This document shows, one piece after another, positions 1 through 5,001 of a stretch of 5,001 nucleotides of DNA; the first letter of the stretch is position 1, and the number at the start of each line of letters is the position of its first letter. Where the stretch lies: positions 1 through 5,001 of the forward strand of contig DAHXOQ010000218.1 of assembly GCA_027364815.1 (NCBI GenBank), in the 5' to 3' direction. The notes beneath the pieces are model-generated. The model was given only the letters and a program-made list of their open reading frames with translations. It did no database searches and was not told the origin of the DNA. The DNA is from Acidobacteriaceae bacterium. Lineage in GTDB: Bacteria; Acidobacteriota; Terriglobia; Terriglobales; Acidobacteriaceae. A program made the translations under genes and the position numbers.

Positions 1-724
1 CTGCCAGCTCCGCTTCAACCTTGCCGCAGAATGCCGTCACGCCCGAGTTCTCTCGCGCCGAAATTTCAGCCAGATTGTACTTCGCCACAACAGCTTCCAT
101 ATCCGTATCGAGAGTCGTGCTCTCGCCCACATTCACCGCGTAGAGCATGGGCTTCTGCGAGAGAAACATGAAGCCCTTGATCAGCTTCTTCTCATCCGTC
201 GTCATCTCAAGCTCGCGCAACGGACGCTCTTCCTCAAGAAACGCCTTCGACCGGATCAGCAACGCCTGCTCATGCTCCAACTCCGTCGTCCGGCCCTTCT
301 TCAGATCTTTCTCCAGCCGCTCCAGCCGCTTTTCAATCTGCGTCAAATCCGAAATCATCAAATCAAATTCCACGCTCTTGATGTCCCGCAGCGGATCTAT
401 CTCACCCACATGCGGAATCGAATCATCCTCAAATGCCCTCAGCACATGTATCAGCGCGTCAACCGGCCTCAGCGCCGTCAGAAACGCTGTCTCCTTGAGC
501 GCCTCAGCACCCACAGCAGCCACATCCACGTACTCCACCTGTGCGTACACCGTGCGCCGCGTCTTGGCCATCACGGCCAGCTTGTCCAGCCGCTCGTCAG
601 GCACCCGGGCCACGCCAATGTGCGCCTCGCGCGAGAAGCCGCCAGCCTCAAGCTTGGCTTTTGTCAAAATCTTGAATAAAGAAGTTTTGCCCACCTGCGG
701 CAGGCCAATAATGCCAGTTTTCAT
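1..724 (-). CDS. ychF: YchF-family (Obg-related) P-loop ATPase, C-terminus cut by window edge
   Basis: The reading frame is open from an ATG at 724 to the left edge, giving 241 residues of a family usually about 360 long; the missing part would be the TGS/DUF933 end. YchF proteins are cytoplasmic P-loop NTPases that bind ribosomes and prefer ATP over GTP. Visible here are a Walker A GLPQVGKT (residues 7-14), a charged, probably coiled-coil region (about 118-165) matching the helical insertion of YchF, and NVGE (198-201), the NxxE form of the G4 motif linked to ATP preference. The line ends in KVEAELA, matching the KVEAEL/AVEAEL stretch of the family. The start is supported by AGGA at 733-730, five bases upstream. 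Oddities are a shortened segment between G1 and G3 and a G3 reading DVAA (67-70) instead of the usual DxAG. This is therefore a divergent member, possibly a paralogue rather than the canonical orthologue. Family assignment is firm; orthology is less so. Confidence 0.87.
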   Translation of the reverse strand, partial: MKTGIIGLPQVGKTSLFKILTKAKLEAGGFSREAHIGVARVPDERLDKLAVMAKTRRTVYAQVEYVDVAAVGAEALKETAFLTALRPVDALIHVLRAFEDDSIPHVGEIDPLRDIKSVEFDLMISDLTQIEKRLERLEKDLKKGRTTELEHEQALLIRSKAFLEEERPLRELEMTTDEKKLIKGFMFLSQKPMLYAVNVGESTTLDTDMEAVVAKYNLAEISARENSGVTAFCGKVEAELA

Positions 725-738
725 CGGATTCCTAAGAC

Positions 739-769
739 GCCCCGCATGAGTATTTTGTGCGCGCGGGGC
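739..769 (-). repeat. Inverted repeat in the ychF-like leader
   Basis: Perfect 7-bp arms GCCCCGC (739-745) and GCGGGGC (763-769) enclose a 17-base loop. They sit 15 bases upstream of the ychF-like ATG, so they would form a GC-rich hairpin just before the Shine-Dalgarno sequence in the minus-strand transcript. No U-tract follows on either strand, so this is not a canonical intrinsic terminator. A leader structure affecting translation is possible, but chance pairing is not excluded. Confidence 0.35.
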
Positions 770-816
770 CTCTTCGATGATACAGGAACAGGGACTGGTG
801 ATTCGCAGGGCTTTGT

Positions 817-851
817 AACTGAGAACTGAGAGCTGAAAACTGAGTACTGCT
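817..851. repeat. Heptameric tandem repeat (AACTGAG type), five units
   Basis: Five consecutive 7-base units follow the pattern AACTGAG. Units 1, 2 and 4 (817-823, 824-830, 838-844) are identical, unit 3 (831-837) is AGCTGAA, and unit 5 (845-851) is degenerate with a shared ACTG core. The array ends one base before the stop codon of the DUF4149-like gene, between that gene and the ychF-like gene. Similar AACTGAG/AACTGAA runs are, from memory, frequent between genes in Acidobacteriota. Function is unknown. Confidence 0.75.
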
Positions 852-852
852 T

Positions 853-1344
853 TTACGCTCTCGTCGTCTCCGCCCGCGCCACCAACACAACAACCAGTAT
901 CCCCATCAACAAGACCCCAATCTCAACGCTTTCACTGCGATTATGCAGCTTGTTGAAGTGCATGCGGTTCGGGTCGTCGGCTGGCACACGGTCAATCGCC
1001 CCACCCGCTGCAATCCGGTCCCGCTCCATCGCCGGTGTAATCACATACTGCGACAGTGCTGTCAGGCCCAGCATCAGCACCAGCAACGCCATCGCTGCAA
1101 TTGCCACCCGCGAGCGATAAATTCCCCATGCCGGCGTCAATGCCAGCAACGCTATCGCCACCAGCCCCGAGACTATCCCCGTCCCATGCAGTATGTGCAG
1201 TAGTGCGCCAACAATCGTTCCCGCTGTGTGTGTATCAGGAGATAGAGTTTGAAATGTAACTGCCGCAACCACGGGGAAAAATATCTCCGCGCCAAGCCAC
1301 ACTATCAGCGACAAATAAAGCAGCGTGCGGAATAGGGTTTTCAT
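853..1344 (-). CDS. DUF4149-like four-TM membrane protein
   Basis: This 163-residue integral inner-membrane protein has no known biochemical role. It resembles the DUF4149 (TMEM205-like) family: an N-terminal WLGAEIFFPVVAAVTFQTL stretch (16-34) like the family's WLGs.ff..va...F signature, then helices at about 44-70 and 78-101. A polar segment ends in FNKLHNRSESVE (130-141), like the family's F..LH..S...E pattern, followed by a last helix (about 142-157). The ATG at 1344 was chosen over a GTG at 1440 because the family-like sequence and the first helix begin there, while the extra 32 residues look unrelated. Its AAGGA (1360-1356) is rather far away, 11 bases upstream. The stop is TAA at 855-853. 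It lies 167 bases after the gene at 2948-1512 on the same strand and may be cotranscribed with it, since no clear terminator lies between. The family call rests on recalled motifs. Confidence 0.75.
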   Translation of the reverse strand: MKTLFRTLLYLSLIVWLGAEIFFPVVAAVTFQTLSPDTHTAGTIVGALLHILHGTGIVSGLVAIALLALTPAWGIYRSRVAIAAMALLVLMLGLTALSQYVITPAMERDRIAAGGAIDRVPADDPNRMHFNKLHNRSESVEIGVLLMGILVVVLVARAETTRA

Positions 1345-1511
1345 AATTGAATTTTTCCTTTGTGTGGATTTGGAGCTGCGTATCTGCTCAAGCCGCGCTG
1401 CACACGCCCCGGAAATGAAGAAGACCAGAGACCGATTCACGATTTTCCGCGTTCCGATCTCAGGTCTTTTCTCTGGACTGCTCTCCAGTCTTCTTTCTGC
1501 AACTCTTCGAA
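1345..1511. other. Intergenic spacer between the large exported protein gene and the DUF4149-like gene
   Basis: This 167-base spacer shows no RNA gene and no convincing promoter. A short dyad, GACTG (1476-1480) and CAGTC (1486-1490) with a 5-base loop, overlaps an alternative CTGGA/TCCAG pairing (1473-1477/1484-1488). Neither is followed by a U-tract in the minus-strand transcript, so termination here is not supported. The DUF4149-like reading frame stays open through part of it, up to a GTG at 1440, but that extension does not look like conserved protein. Confidence 0.5.
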
Positions 1512-2948
1512 TTAGCCCTTCTTCAGTGCTCTCTTCAAAAGCACATCAATGGCAAACTTCGCCTCGGCGTAATCCGTATCGTTCATCAAACCATTCAGCT
1601 TGTCCGTTTCAATCGCGAAAAGCTCATCCTTAAGTGAGTTGAGCAGCGATGCGCTCGATGTGATCGGCTGATGGACTGCCGGCTGAACTACAGCCGACTG
1701 GAACTGAGGCGTTATTCGCTCTGGACGCTCTGGACGCTCTAGACGCTCCGGACGTTCCGGACGCTCGGAATATGACGGAACTACAGATGTTGGTGCCATA
1801 GGCGTAGGTGTGCTCCAATCTGTTTGGGTTGCAGTCGTGCTCCCTGTCTCTGCCGCTTCCTCTTCATCAACAACCTTGCTCCCCGGCTGGCGGCGCAAAA
1901 GCAGCGCTGCTGCCGCTACCAGGACAATAACCAGAATGGCAACAATCCACCATTTGTACTTGCTCAGCGCATCGTCTTCAGAGTTCGGTGTCCCTATTCC
2001 GCCCCCCGGTGCATTGCTGACTTTGCCCTGGCCGCCTTCAGCTCCGCTGGCATCACCGCCGCCCATTCCAGGCCCTGCCTTGCCACCCTGCTGCTCGCGC
2101 GGCATTGTGCCGGTCCCACTGATCGTGAAGCCCAGGTTCTGACCCGCCTTCGCGCCCTTGATCGCATACGTCTGCACGCGAGGATCTTCCGGAATCGTTT
2201 GATAGGCAGCATCCGCATCTGCCTTGAAGGTGATCTGCTTCGGCATGATCAAAATAATGTTATCGGCCAGCGTCAACTGCTTGGTCGTAAACGTGTACTT
2301 GCCGTTGTAGGGTAATTGGTACTGAATGTCGTATACCGTTTCCTTGCTGCCCTGGTTCGGTTCAATCGGAATGCTGTTGATCGTGTAATGTCCCTTTTGA
2401 TTCAACTTCTCCGGCTCCGTCGTCGTTGGCAAGCCCGTCGGTCTGCTCGCCGAAGCGCCCTTAAGCACCGCGCCGTCCGGCAATGCAAATTCAAATGTGT
2501 TCTTGCTCAGCATGGCGGTCGGAGGAGAACTCGCGTTCTTCACAAAGTAACGCTGGTCTATCGTCAACTGGCCGTTGTCCGCTTCAATCTCAACCACATT
2601 GGCTTCAATCGAGATTCCATCCACCTTTTCCGCTATGTCATAGACTGAAACGTTCACCGGTGTTGGTGATTGCGGTGCCTGCACAAAATAATGTGAGCCC
2701 TGGTGATCGACGCGAATCAGAAATTGTCCCGCGCCCTGTGTATTCAGCGTGAAATGACCATTCTTGTCCGTCGTAGCCTTGTCGATATCGGCCATCCCCG
2801 CTGATGGATCAACCAGTGTGACGCGGTCGCCTTCCGCCGGCTTGCCGGTTGTCTTGTTGGTAACCGTTCCGGTCACGGGCATTGCATTGGCTGCGACAGA
2901 TATAGCTACGAATACTGCGCAGATGAGGAATTTCTTCGTCAGATTCAT
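1512..2948 (-). CDS. Exported, membrane-anchored carboxypeptidase-regulatory-like domain protein downstream of ccmFH
   Basis: This 478-residue protein of unknown function has an unusual layout. Residues 1-22 are a signal peptide (KK, hydrophobic core, ANA at 20-22). Residues 24-90 look like a carboxypeptidase-regulatory (transthyretin-like) beta-sandwich: VTGTVTNKTTGKPAEG, then TTDKNGHFTL. Residues about 95-280 are further beta-rich periplasmic sequence. A Gly-rich linker (288-319) precedes one TM helix (333-351) followed by RR, which places the rest in the cytoplasm. An acidic, Thr/Pro-rich tail carries the PER repeat (395-411). The end (437-478) is an amphipathic hairpin with KLNG..ND.DYAEAK, resembling SHOCT or CcmI-type short hairpins. 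AGGA at 2957-2954, five bases before the ATG, supports the start. It lies 66 bases after the CcmI-like gene, so a role in cytochrome c maturation or envelope assembly is plausible but inferred. No peptidase catalytic domain is present; the N-terminal resemblance is only to the accessory fold. Confidence 0.82.
   Translation of the reverse strand: MNLTKKFLICAVFVAISVAANAMPVTGTVTNKTTGKPAEGDRVTLVDPSAGMADIDKATTDKNGHFTLNTQGAGQFLIRVDHQGSHYFVQAPQSPTPVNVSVYDIAEKVDGISIEANVVEIEADNGQLTIDQRYFVKNASSPPTAMLSKNTFEFALPDGAVLKGASASRPTGLPTTTEPEKLNQKGHYTINSIPIEPNQGSKETVYDIQYQLPYNGKYTFTTKQLTLADNIILIMPKQITFKADADAAYQTIPEDPRVQTYAIKGAKAGQNLGFTISGTGTMPREQQGGKAGPGMGGGDASGAEGGQGKVSNAPGGGIGTPNSEDDALSKYKWWIVAILVIVLVAAAALLLRRQPGSKVVDEEEAAETGSTTATQTDWSTPTPMAPTSVVPSYSERPERPERLERPERPERITPQFQSAVVQPAVHQPITSSASLLNSLKDELFAIETDKLNGLMNDTDYAEAKFAIDVLLKRALKKG
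1717..1769. repeat. 9-bp in-frame tandem repeat encoding Pro-Glu-Arg
   Basis: Nearly six units of CGCTCTGGA (plus strand) run in series. The first two (1717-1725, 1726-1734) are identical; the next three (1735-1743, 1744-1752, 1753-1761) carry one to three changes, and a partial unit follows. Read on the minus strand they give repeated P-E-R triplets, one changed to L-E-R, in the cytoplasmic linker of the 478-aa protein. The period is a multiple of three, so slippage would change linker length without a frameshift. Confidence 0.85.
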
Positions 2949-2957
2949 CTTCTTCCT
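2949..2957 (-). promoter_or_regulatory. Ribosome binding site of the 478-aa exported protein gene
   Basis: Immediately upstream of the ATG at 2948 the minus strand reads AGGAAGAAG, with AGGA at 2957-2954 and a 5-base spacer. Together with the signal peptide beginning directly at this ATG, it fixes the start. The 66-base gap above it shows an 8-base palindrome GAACGTTC (2964-2971) but no convincing promoter. Confidence 0.7.
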
Positions 2958-3014
2958 GTTTCCGAACGTTCTTCTGAGCGTTCTCTCTCTGGTCTTGTAT
3001 GCAATTTCTGCAAA

Positions 3015-3302
3015 TTACGACAATGCAACCTTGCGCAACGAATCCATCTCGGCTAGCAACATCGCTGTCTCATCTTCAAGCAGCGTTCTTTGCGCTACAA
3101 AATCTTCTTCTGGATACTTCCCGGCCTTGTATTCAAAATTCAAATCGCGAAGATTCTCATAAAGCTGAGCCTTGCGTTCTTCAAGATAATCAAGCCGCGT
3201 TTTTTGACGCTGCGCCGCAAATGCATTCTCTGGCCAAAAAACATATCCAAATAAAGCTAAGGCCATCAGTATACCCGCTATTAACCCAGGGACTCCAGTC
3301 AT
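3015..3302 (-). CDS. Small one-TM CcmI-like protein with cytoplasmic helical hairpin
   Basis: This 95-residue protein starts at the ATG overlapping the ccmH stop (TAATG, one shared base), with a strong GGAGG at 3314-3310. A frame extension to 3482 is only the shadow of ccmH. Residues about 5-23 form one TM helix (GLIAGILMALALFGYVFW). The charges RQKTR just after it favour an outside N-terminus and a cytoplasmic C-terminus. Residues about 32-92 are strongly helical with Leu spacing and a likely turn at KAGKYPEEDF, giving a hairpin. In System I, CcmI has a first part made of membrane helices plus a cytoplasmic leucine-zipper-like region working with CcmF and CcmH, and a second periplasmic TPR part that binds apocytochrome. 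Only something like the first part is present here, with one helix. Position after ccmFH supports the assignment; sequence similarity is limited to general pattern, so no symbol is given. Confidence 0.75.
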   Translation of the reverse strand: MTGVPGLIAGILMALALFGYVFWPENAFAAQRQKTRLDYLEERKAQLYENLRDLNFEYKAGKYPEEDFVAQRTLLEDETAMLLAEMDSLRKVALS

Positions 3303-3826
3303 TATCTTCCCTCCCCATCCGTCTCGTGACGAATGCGCTCTCGCATTGCTTCCTTTTGCGGATCCACCGCTGACTCGTGACCTTGCACCCCTCCTACCAC
3401 TGCATACTTCTTGCTCGACTTCCGGATAAACCATATTATCCCAACTGCGCCTATCGGGAGCAAAGCAAAAGGTGCAATCCACACAATCAAATTAAAGCCT
3501 TTCGCGGTTGGTGCCGCAAGTATTGTCGGCCCATATTCATCGGAGAATGCAGCCAGTATCTCCTGGTCGCTTTTTCCTCCGCTCATGTACTCCGCCAGTT
3601 GCCGCCCCTCTGTCGCCGAGCTCTGGCAACCCACGTGGCTGCACTCGCCCAGCAGTTCATTACATCCGCAGTTACACATCAGCCGGTGCGAAAGGTTGTT
3701 GTATCGCGCACTCTGATCCGTCGCGCCAAGCGCAAAGCAAAGTGCCAATGCCAATCCCGCAACCTGAAAAACGCGCACAGCCCGGGTCTGCAGTAGCTTC
3801 GATCCAAACAATCGATTCACTTTCAT
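3302..3826 (-). CDS. ccmH: Cytochrome c maturation protein CcmH (CycL/Ccl2 type), Cys-rich variant
   Basis: This 174-residue membrane protein belongs to System I haem attachment. CcmH keeps apocytochrome CxxCH cysteines reduced and works with CcmF at the periplasmic face. An N-terminal signal or TM helix (about 16-36) precedes the compact helical domain. This holds LMCNCGCNELLGECSHVGC with cysteines at 51, 53, 55, 62 and 67, then the family-like segment EYMSGGKSDQEILAAFSDEYGP (79-100) and a second TM helix (112-134). A charged tail of about 40 residues follows, probably cytoplasmic. The family normally shows LRCxxCQ; here the cysteine spacing is CxCxC plus two more, so a plain CxxC is absent. 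The start is the ATG overlapping the ccmF stop by 4 bases (ATGA), with a strong AAGGAG at 3838-3833. The downstream gene overlaps by one base, so translation of the three genes is probably coupled. Confidence 0.92.
   Translation of the reverse strand: MKVNRLFGSKLLQTRAVRVFQVAGLALALCFALGATDQSARYNNLSHRLMCNCGCNELLGECSHVGCQSSATEGRQLAEYMSGGKSDQEILAAFSDEYGPTILAAPTAKGFNLIVWIAPFALLPIGAVGIIWFIRKSSKKYAVVGGVQGHESAVDPQKEAMRERIRHETDGEGR
3310..3314 (-). promoter_or_regulatory. Shine-Dalgarno site of the CcmI-like gene inside the ccmH 3' end
   Basis: GGAGG lies seven bases before the ATG at 3302, inside the final codons of ccmH and within a longer purine-rich run (3316-3305). It selects this ATG rather than an upstream in-frame start, so the product is the 95-residue one-TM protein and not a longer form. 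Confidence 0.8.
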
Positions 3827-5001
3827 GCTTCACTCCTTGCTGCCAGTACAGGGGCTGGCGTTCTGCTCGGAAAGAGCGCAAGAATGGTTCCAAAGATCAT
3901 CACCAGAAAGCCAACCCACACCCACATCACCAGCGGGTTCAGAAAAGCCTTGATAATCGGCTGACCCGTATCCGGGTTCACGCCCTCGTACACAACATAC
4001 AAATCCCACAACGGCATCGAGTGCAGTGCCACGCGCGTCTCCGGCTGACCGTTCACGCGATAGACTCTCTTCTCCGGCGTCATCTCGAACTTCTTCACGC
4101 CGCCTTTGTAAACATCCAGCATGGCGTAGTCGCTGTCATACTCCTCGTTCGAGTCCTGCGTAAAACCCGTGCACACCAGTGAATACGGCCCGATGTTGAG
4201 CTTGTCATTGACGCTCATCTCCATCTCAAGATTGCGATTGAAGGCCGCTCCGGCAAATCCAACCACGATCAGAACCAATCCCAGGTGAACCACATAGCCG
4301 CCATAACGCCGCGTATTGCGGCTGGTCAAGTTCAGCATCGATACAAAAATGTTCTTCCCGCTCTGCTTGTGTATCACCATCGCGCCACGGTAGAACTCCG
4401 ACAGCACTGCCACGCCAACCGCTGCCGCAAGTGAAACGGTGATAATTGCGAAAAAATCCGAGAGATCGCTGAATGGCTTTGAATCAGCCACCTTGATAAT
4501 GACCAGAGTCGAAACAATCGCCGTCAACCAGAAAACAATCAGCGGCACCACAAAATTCCGGCGGATGCTCTTGAGTGATGTCGAACGCCACGCCAGCAGC
4601 GGCCCCACGCCTGTCAAAAACAGCAGCAGAATTCCAATGGGAAGCTCCACGTTCTTGTAATAAGGTCCGCCCACCGTCACCTTGTCGCCCACCACATACT
4701 CGCGTATCACCGGGAAAAGCGTGCCAAACAATATCGTGAAGGCTGCAAGCAAAAGCAGTAAATTGTTGAACAGGAAGCTCGACTCCCTGCTCACAATCGA
4801 TTCAAAATGATGCTCCGTCTTCAAATGATCGCGCTGCAAAATGTATGTAAAAATGCAAACCGCCAGCGTGATCACCAGGAACCCCGTAAAGTAGTACCCG
4901 ATGCTCGATTGCGCAAAGGCATGCACCGAGCTCACCAATCCGCCGCGCGTCAACAATGTGCCGACTATCGATAGCATGAATGTCGTAAAGATCAACCACA
5001 C
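3823..5001 (-). CDS. ccmF: Cytochrome c haem lyase subunit CcmF, C-terminal part (start outside window)
   Basis: The frame is open across the right edge. 393 codons including the TGA stop are visible, roughly the C-terminal 60 percent of a protein usually 630-700 residues long. The first visible codon is GTG and is probably an internal Val (the line reads VWLIFTTFML, typical of mid-CcmF). CcmF is the inner-membrane haem lyase that transfers haem from holo-CcmE to apocytochrome c. Visible hallmarks are GTLLTRGGLVSSVHAFA (14-30, visible numbering), matching the GTFLTRSGVVSSVHAFA region with its conserved TM histidine (H27). YGGYVVHLGLVL (233-244) carries the conserved periplasmic-side His (H239). 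The C-terminal helix NPLVMWVWVGFLVMIFGTILAL (355-376) is also typical. About seven further TM helices are evident. The large periplasmic loop (about 254-352) looks typical. The WWD haem-handling motif would lie in the missing N-terminal part. Family identity is very secure. Confidence 0.96.
   Translation of the reverse strand: MWLIFTTFMLSIVGTLLTRGGLVSSVHAFAQSSIGYYFTGFLVITLAVCIFTYILQRDHLKTEHHFESIVSRESSFLFNNLLLLLAAFTILFGTLFPVIREYVVGDKVTVGGPYYKNVELPIGILLLFLTGVGPLLAWRSTSLKSIRRNFVVPLIVFWLTAIVSTLVIIKVADSKPFSDLSDFFAIITVSLAAAVGVAVLSEFYRGAMVIHKQSGKNIFVSMLNLTSRNTRRYGGYVVHLGLVLIVVGFAGAAFNRNLEMEMSVNDKLNIGPYSLVCTGFTQDSNEEYDSDYAMLDVYKGGVKKFEMTPEKRVYRVNGQPETRVALHSMPLWDLYVVYEGVNPDTGQPIIKAFLNPLVMWVWVGFLVMIFGTILALFPSRTPAPVLAARSEA
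3833..3838 (-). promoter_or_regulatory. Shine-Dalgarno site of ccmH inside the ccmF 3' end
   Basis: AAGGAG on the minus strand ends six bases before the ccmH ATG at 3826 and lies inside the last codons of ccmF. With the ATGA stop-start overlap it decides the ccmH start and implies coupled translation of the two proteins. Confidence 0.8.

Noticed and set aside
147..749. Long plus-strand open frame (200 codons)
   Set aside because: It is antisense to the ychF-like gene, whose minus frame carries clear family motifs; the plus translation is Ser/Arg-rich with no recognisable domain.
1345..1440. N-terminal extension of the DUF4149-like protein from a GTG at 1440
   Set aside because: The extra 32 residues lack family character, and the ATG at 1344 directly precedes the first TM helix and has an AAGGA upstream.
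1473..1490. Possible intrinsic terminator after the 478-aa protein gene
   Set aside because: Stems are only 5 bp and no U-tract follows in the minus-strand transcript.
2964..2971. GAACGTTC palindrome as an operator
   Set aside because: An 8-base palindrome is common by chance and no second copy or known regulator site is recognised.
2985..3014. Possible promoter upstream of the 478-aa protein gene (TTG-rich and CATACA-like hexamers)
   Set aside because: Only about half of the -10 consensus matches and no convincing -35 is present; readthrough from the ccm genes explains expression equally well.
3303..3482. N-terminal extension of the CcmI-like protein to 3482
   Set aside because: It lies wholly within ccmH in another frame and has shadow-type composition; the TAATG overlap and GGAGG site support the ATG at 3302.
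3508..4182. Plus-strand open frame of 224 codons across ccmH/ccmF
   Set aside because: It is antisense to two secure genes, and its His/Arg/Gln-rich translation is typical of a shadow frame.

Overview
All recognisable genes in this window lie on the minus strand. The sequence suggests a member of the Acidobacteriota (Terriglobia type). This is inferred from the protein style, meaning a divergent YchF-like ATPase, a CcmH with a Cys-rich CxCxC motif and a secreted 'carboxypeptidase regulatory-like' protein beside ccm genes. Moderate GC and a heptameric AACTGAG-type intergenic repeat fit as well. The assignment comes from memory of related genomes and was not checked by search.

Layout in transcription order, from right to left. 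(1) 5001-3823 is the C-terminal part of ccmF, the haem lyase core of System I cytochrome c maturation; its start lies outside the window. (2) 3826-3302 is ccmH, the apocytochrome thiol-reductase component, overlapping ccmF by 4 nt (ATGA). (3) 3302-3015 is a 95-aa one-TM protein with a cytoplasmic helical hairpin, resembling the first part of CcmI, overlapping ccmH by 1 nt (TAATG). (4) After a 66-nt gap, 2948-1512 encodes a 478-aa exported and anchored protein with an N-terminal beta-sandwich, one late TM segment, a PER-repeat linker and a second helical hairpin. (5) After 167 nt, 1344-853 encodes a 163-aa four-TM DUF4149-like membrane protein. (6) After 128 nt holding a heptamer tandem repeat and an inverted repeat, 724-1 is the N-terminal two thirds of a divergent YchF-family P-loop ATPase that runs off the left edge.

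ccmF, ccmH and the CcmI-like gene are almost certainly one translationally coupled unit for haem attachment to c-type cytochromes at the membrane. The large protein at 2948-1512 is the least understood part. Its position directly after ccmFH, and the cytoplasmic hairpin it seems to share with its small neighbour, make it a candidate accessory component of this lineage's maturation machinery (inference). The DUF4149-like and ychF-like genes are probably downstream neighbours rather than part of the pathway.

No RNA genes, mobile elements, CRISPR arrays or strong intrinsic terminators were seen. No gene-free stretch exceeds 300 bases.
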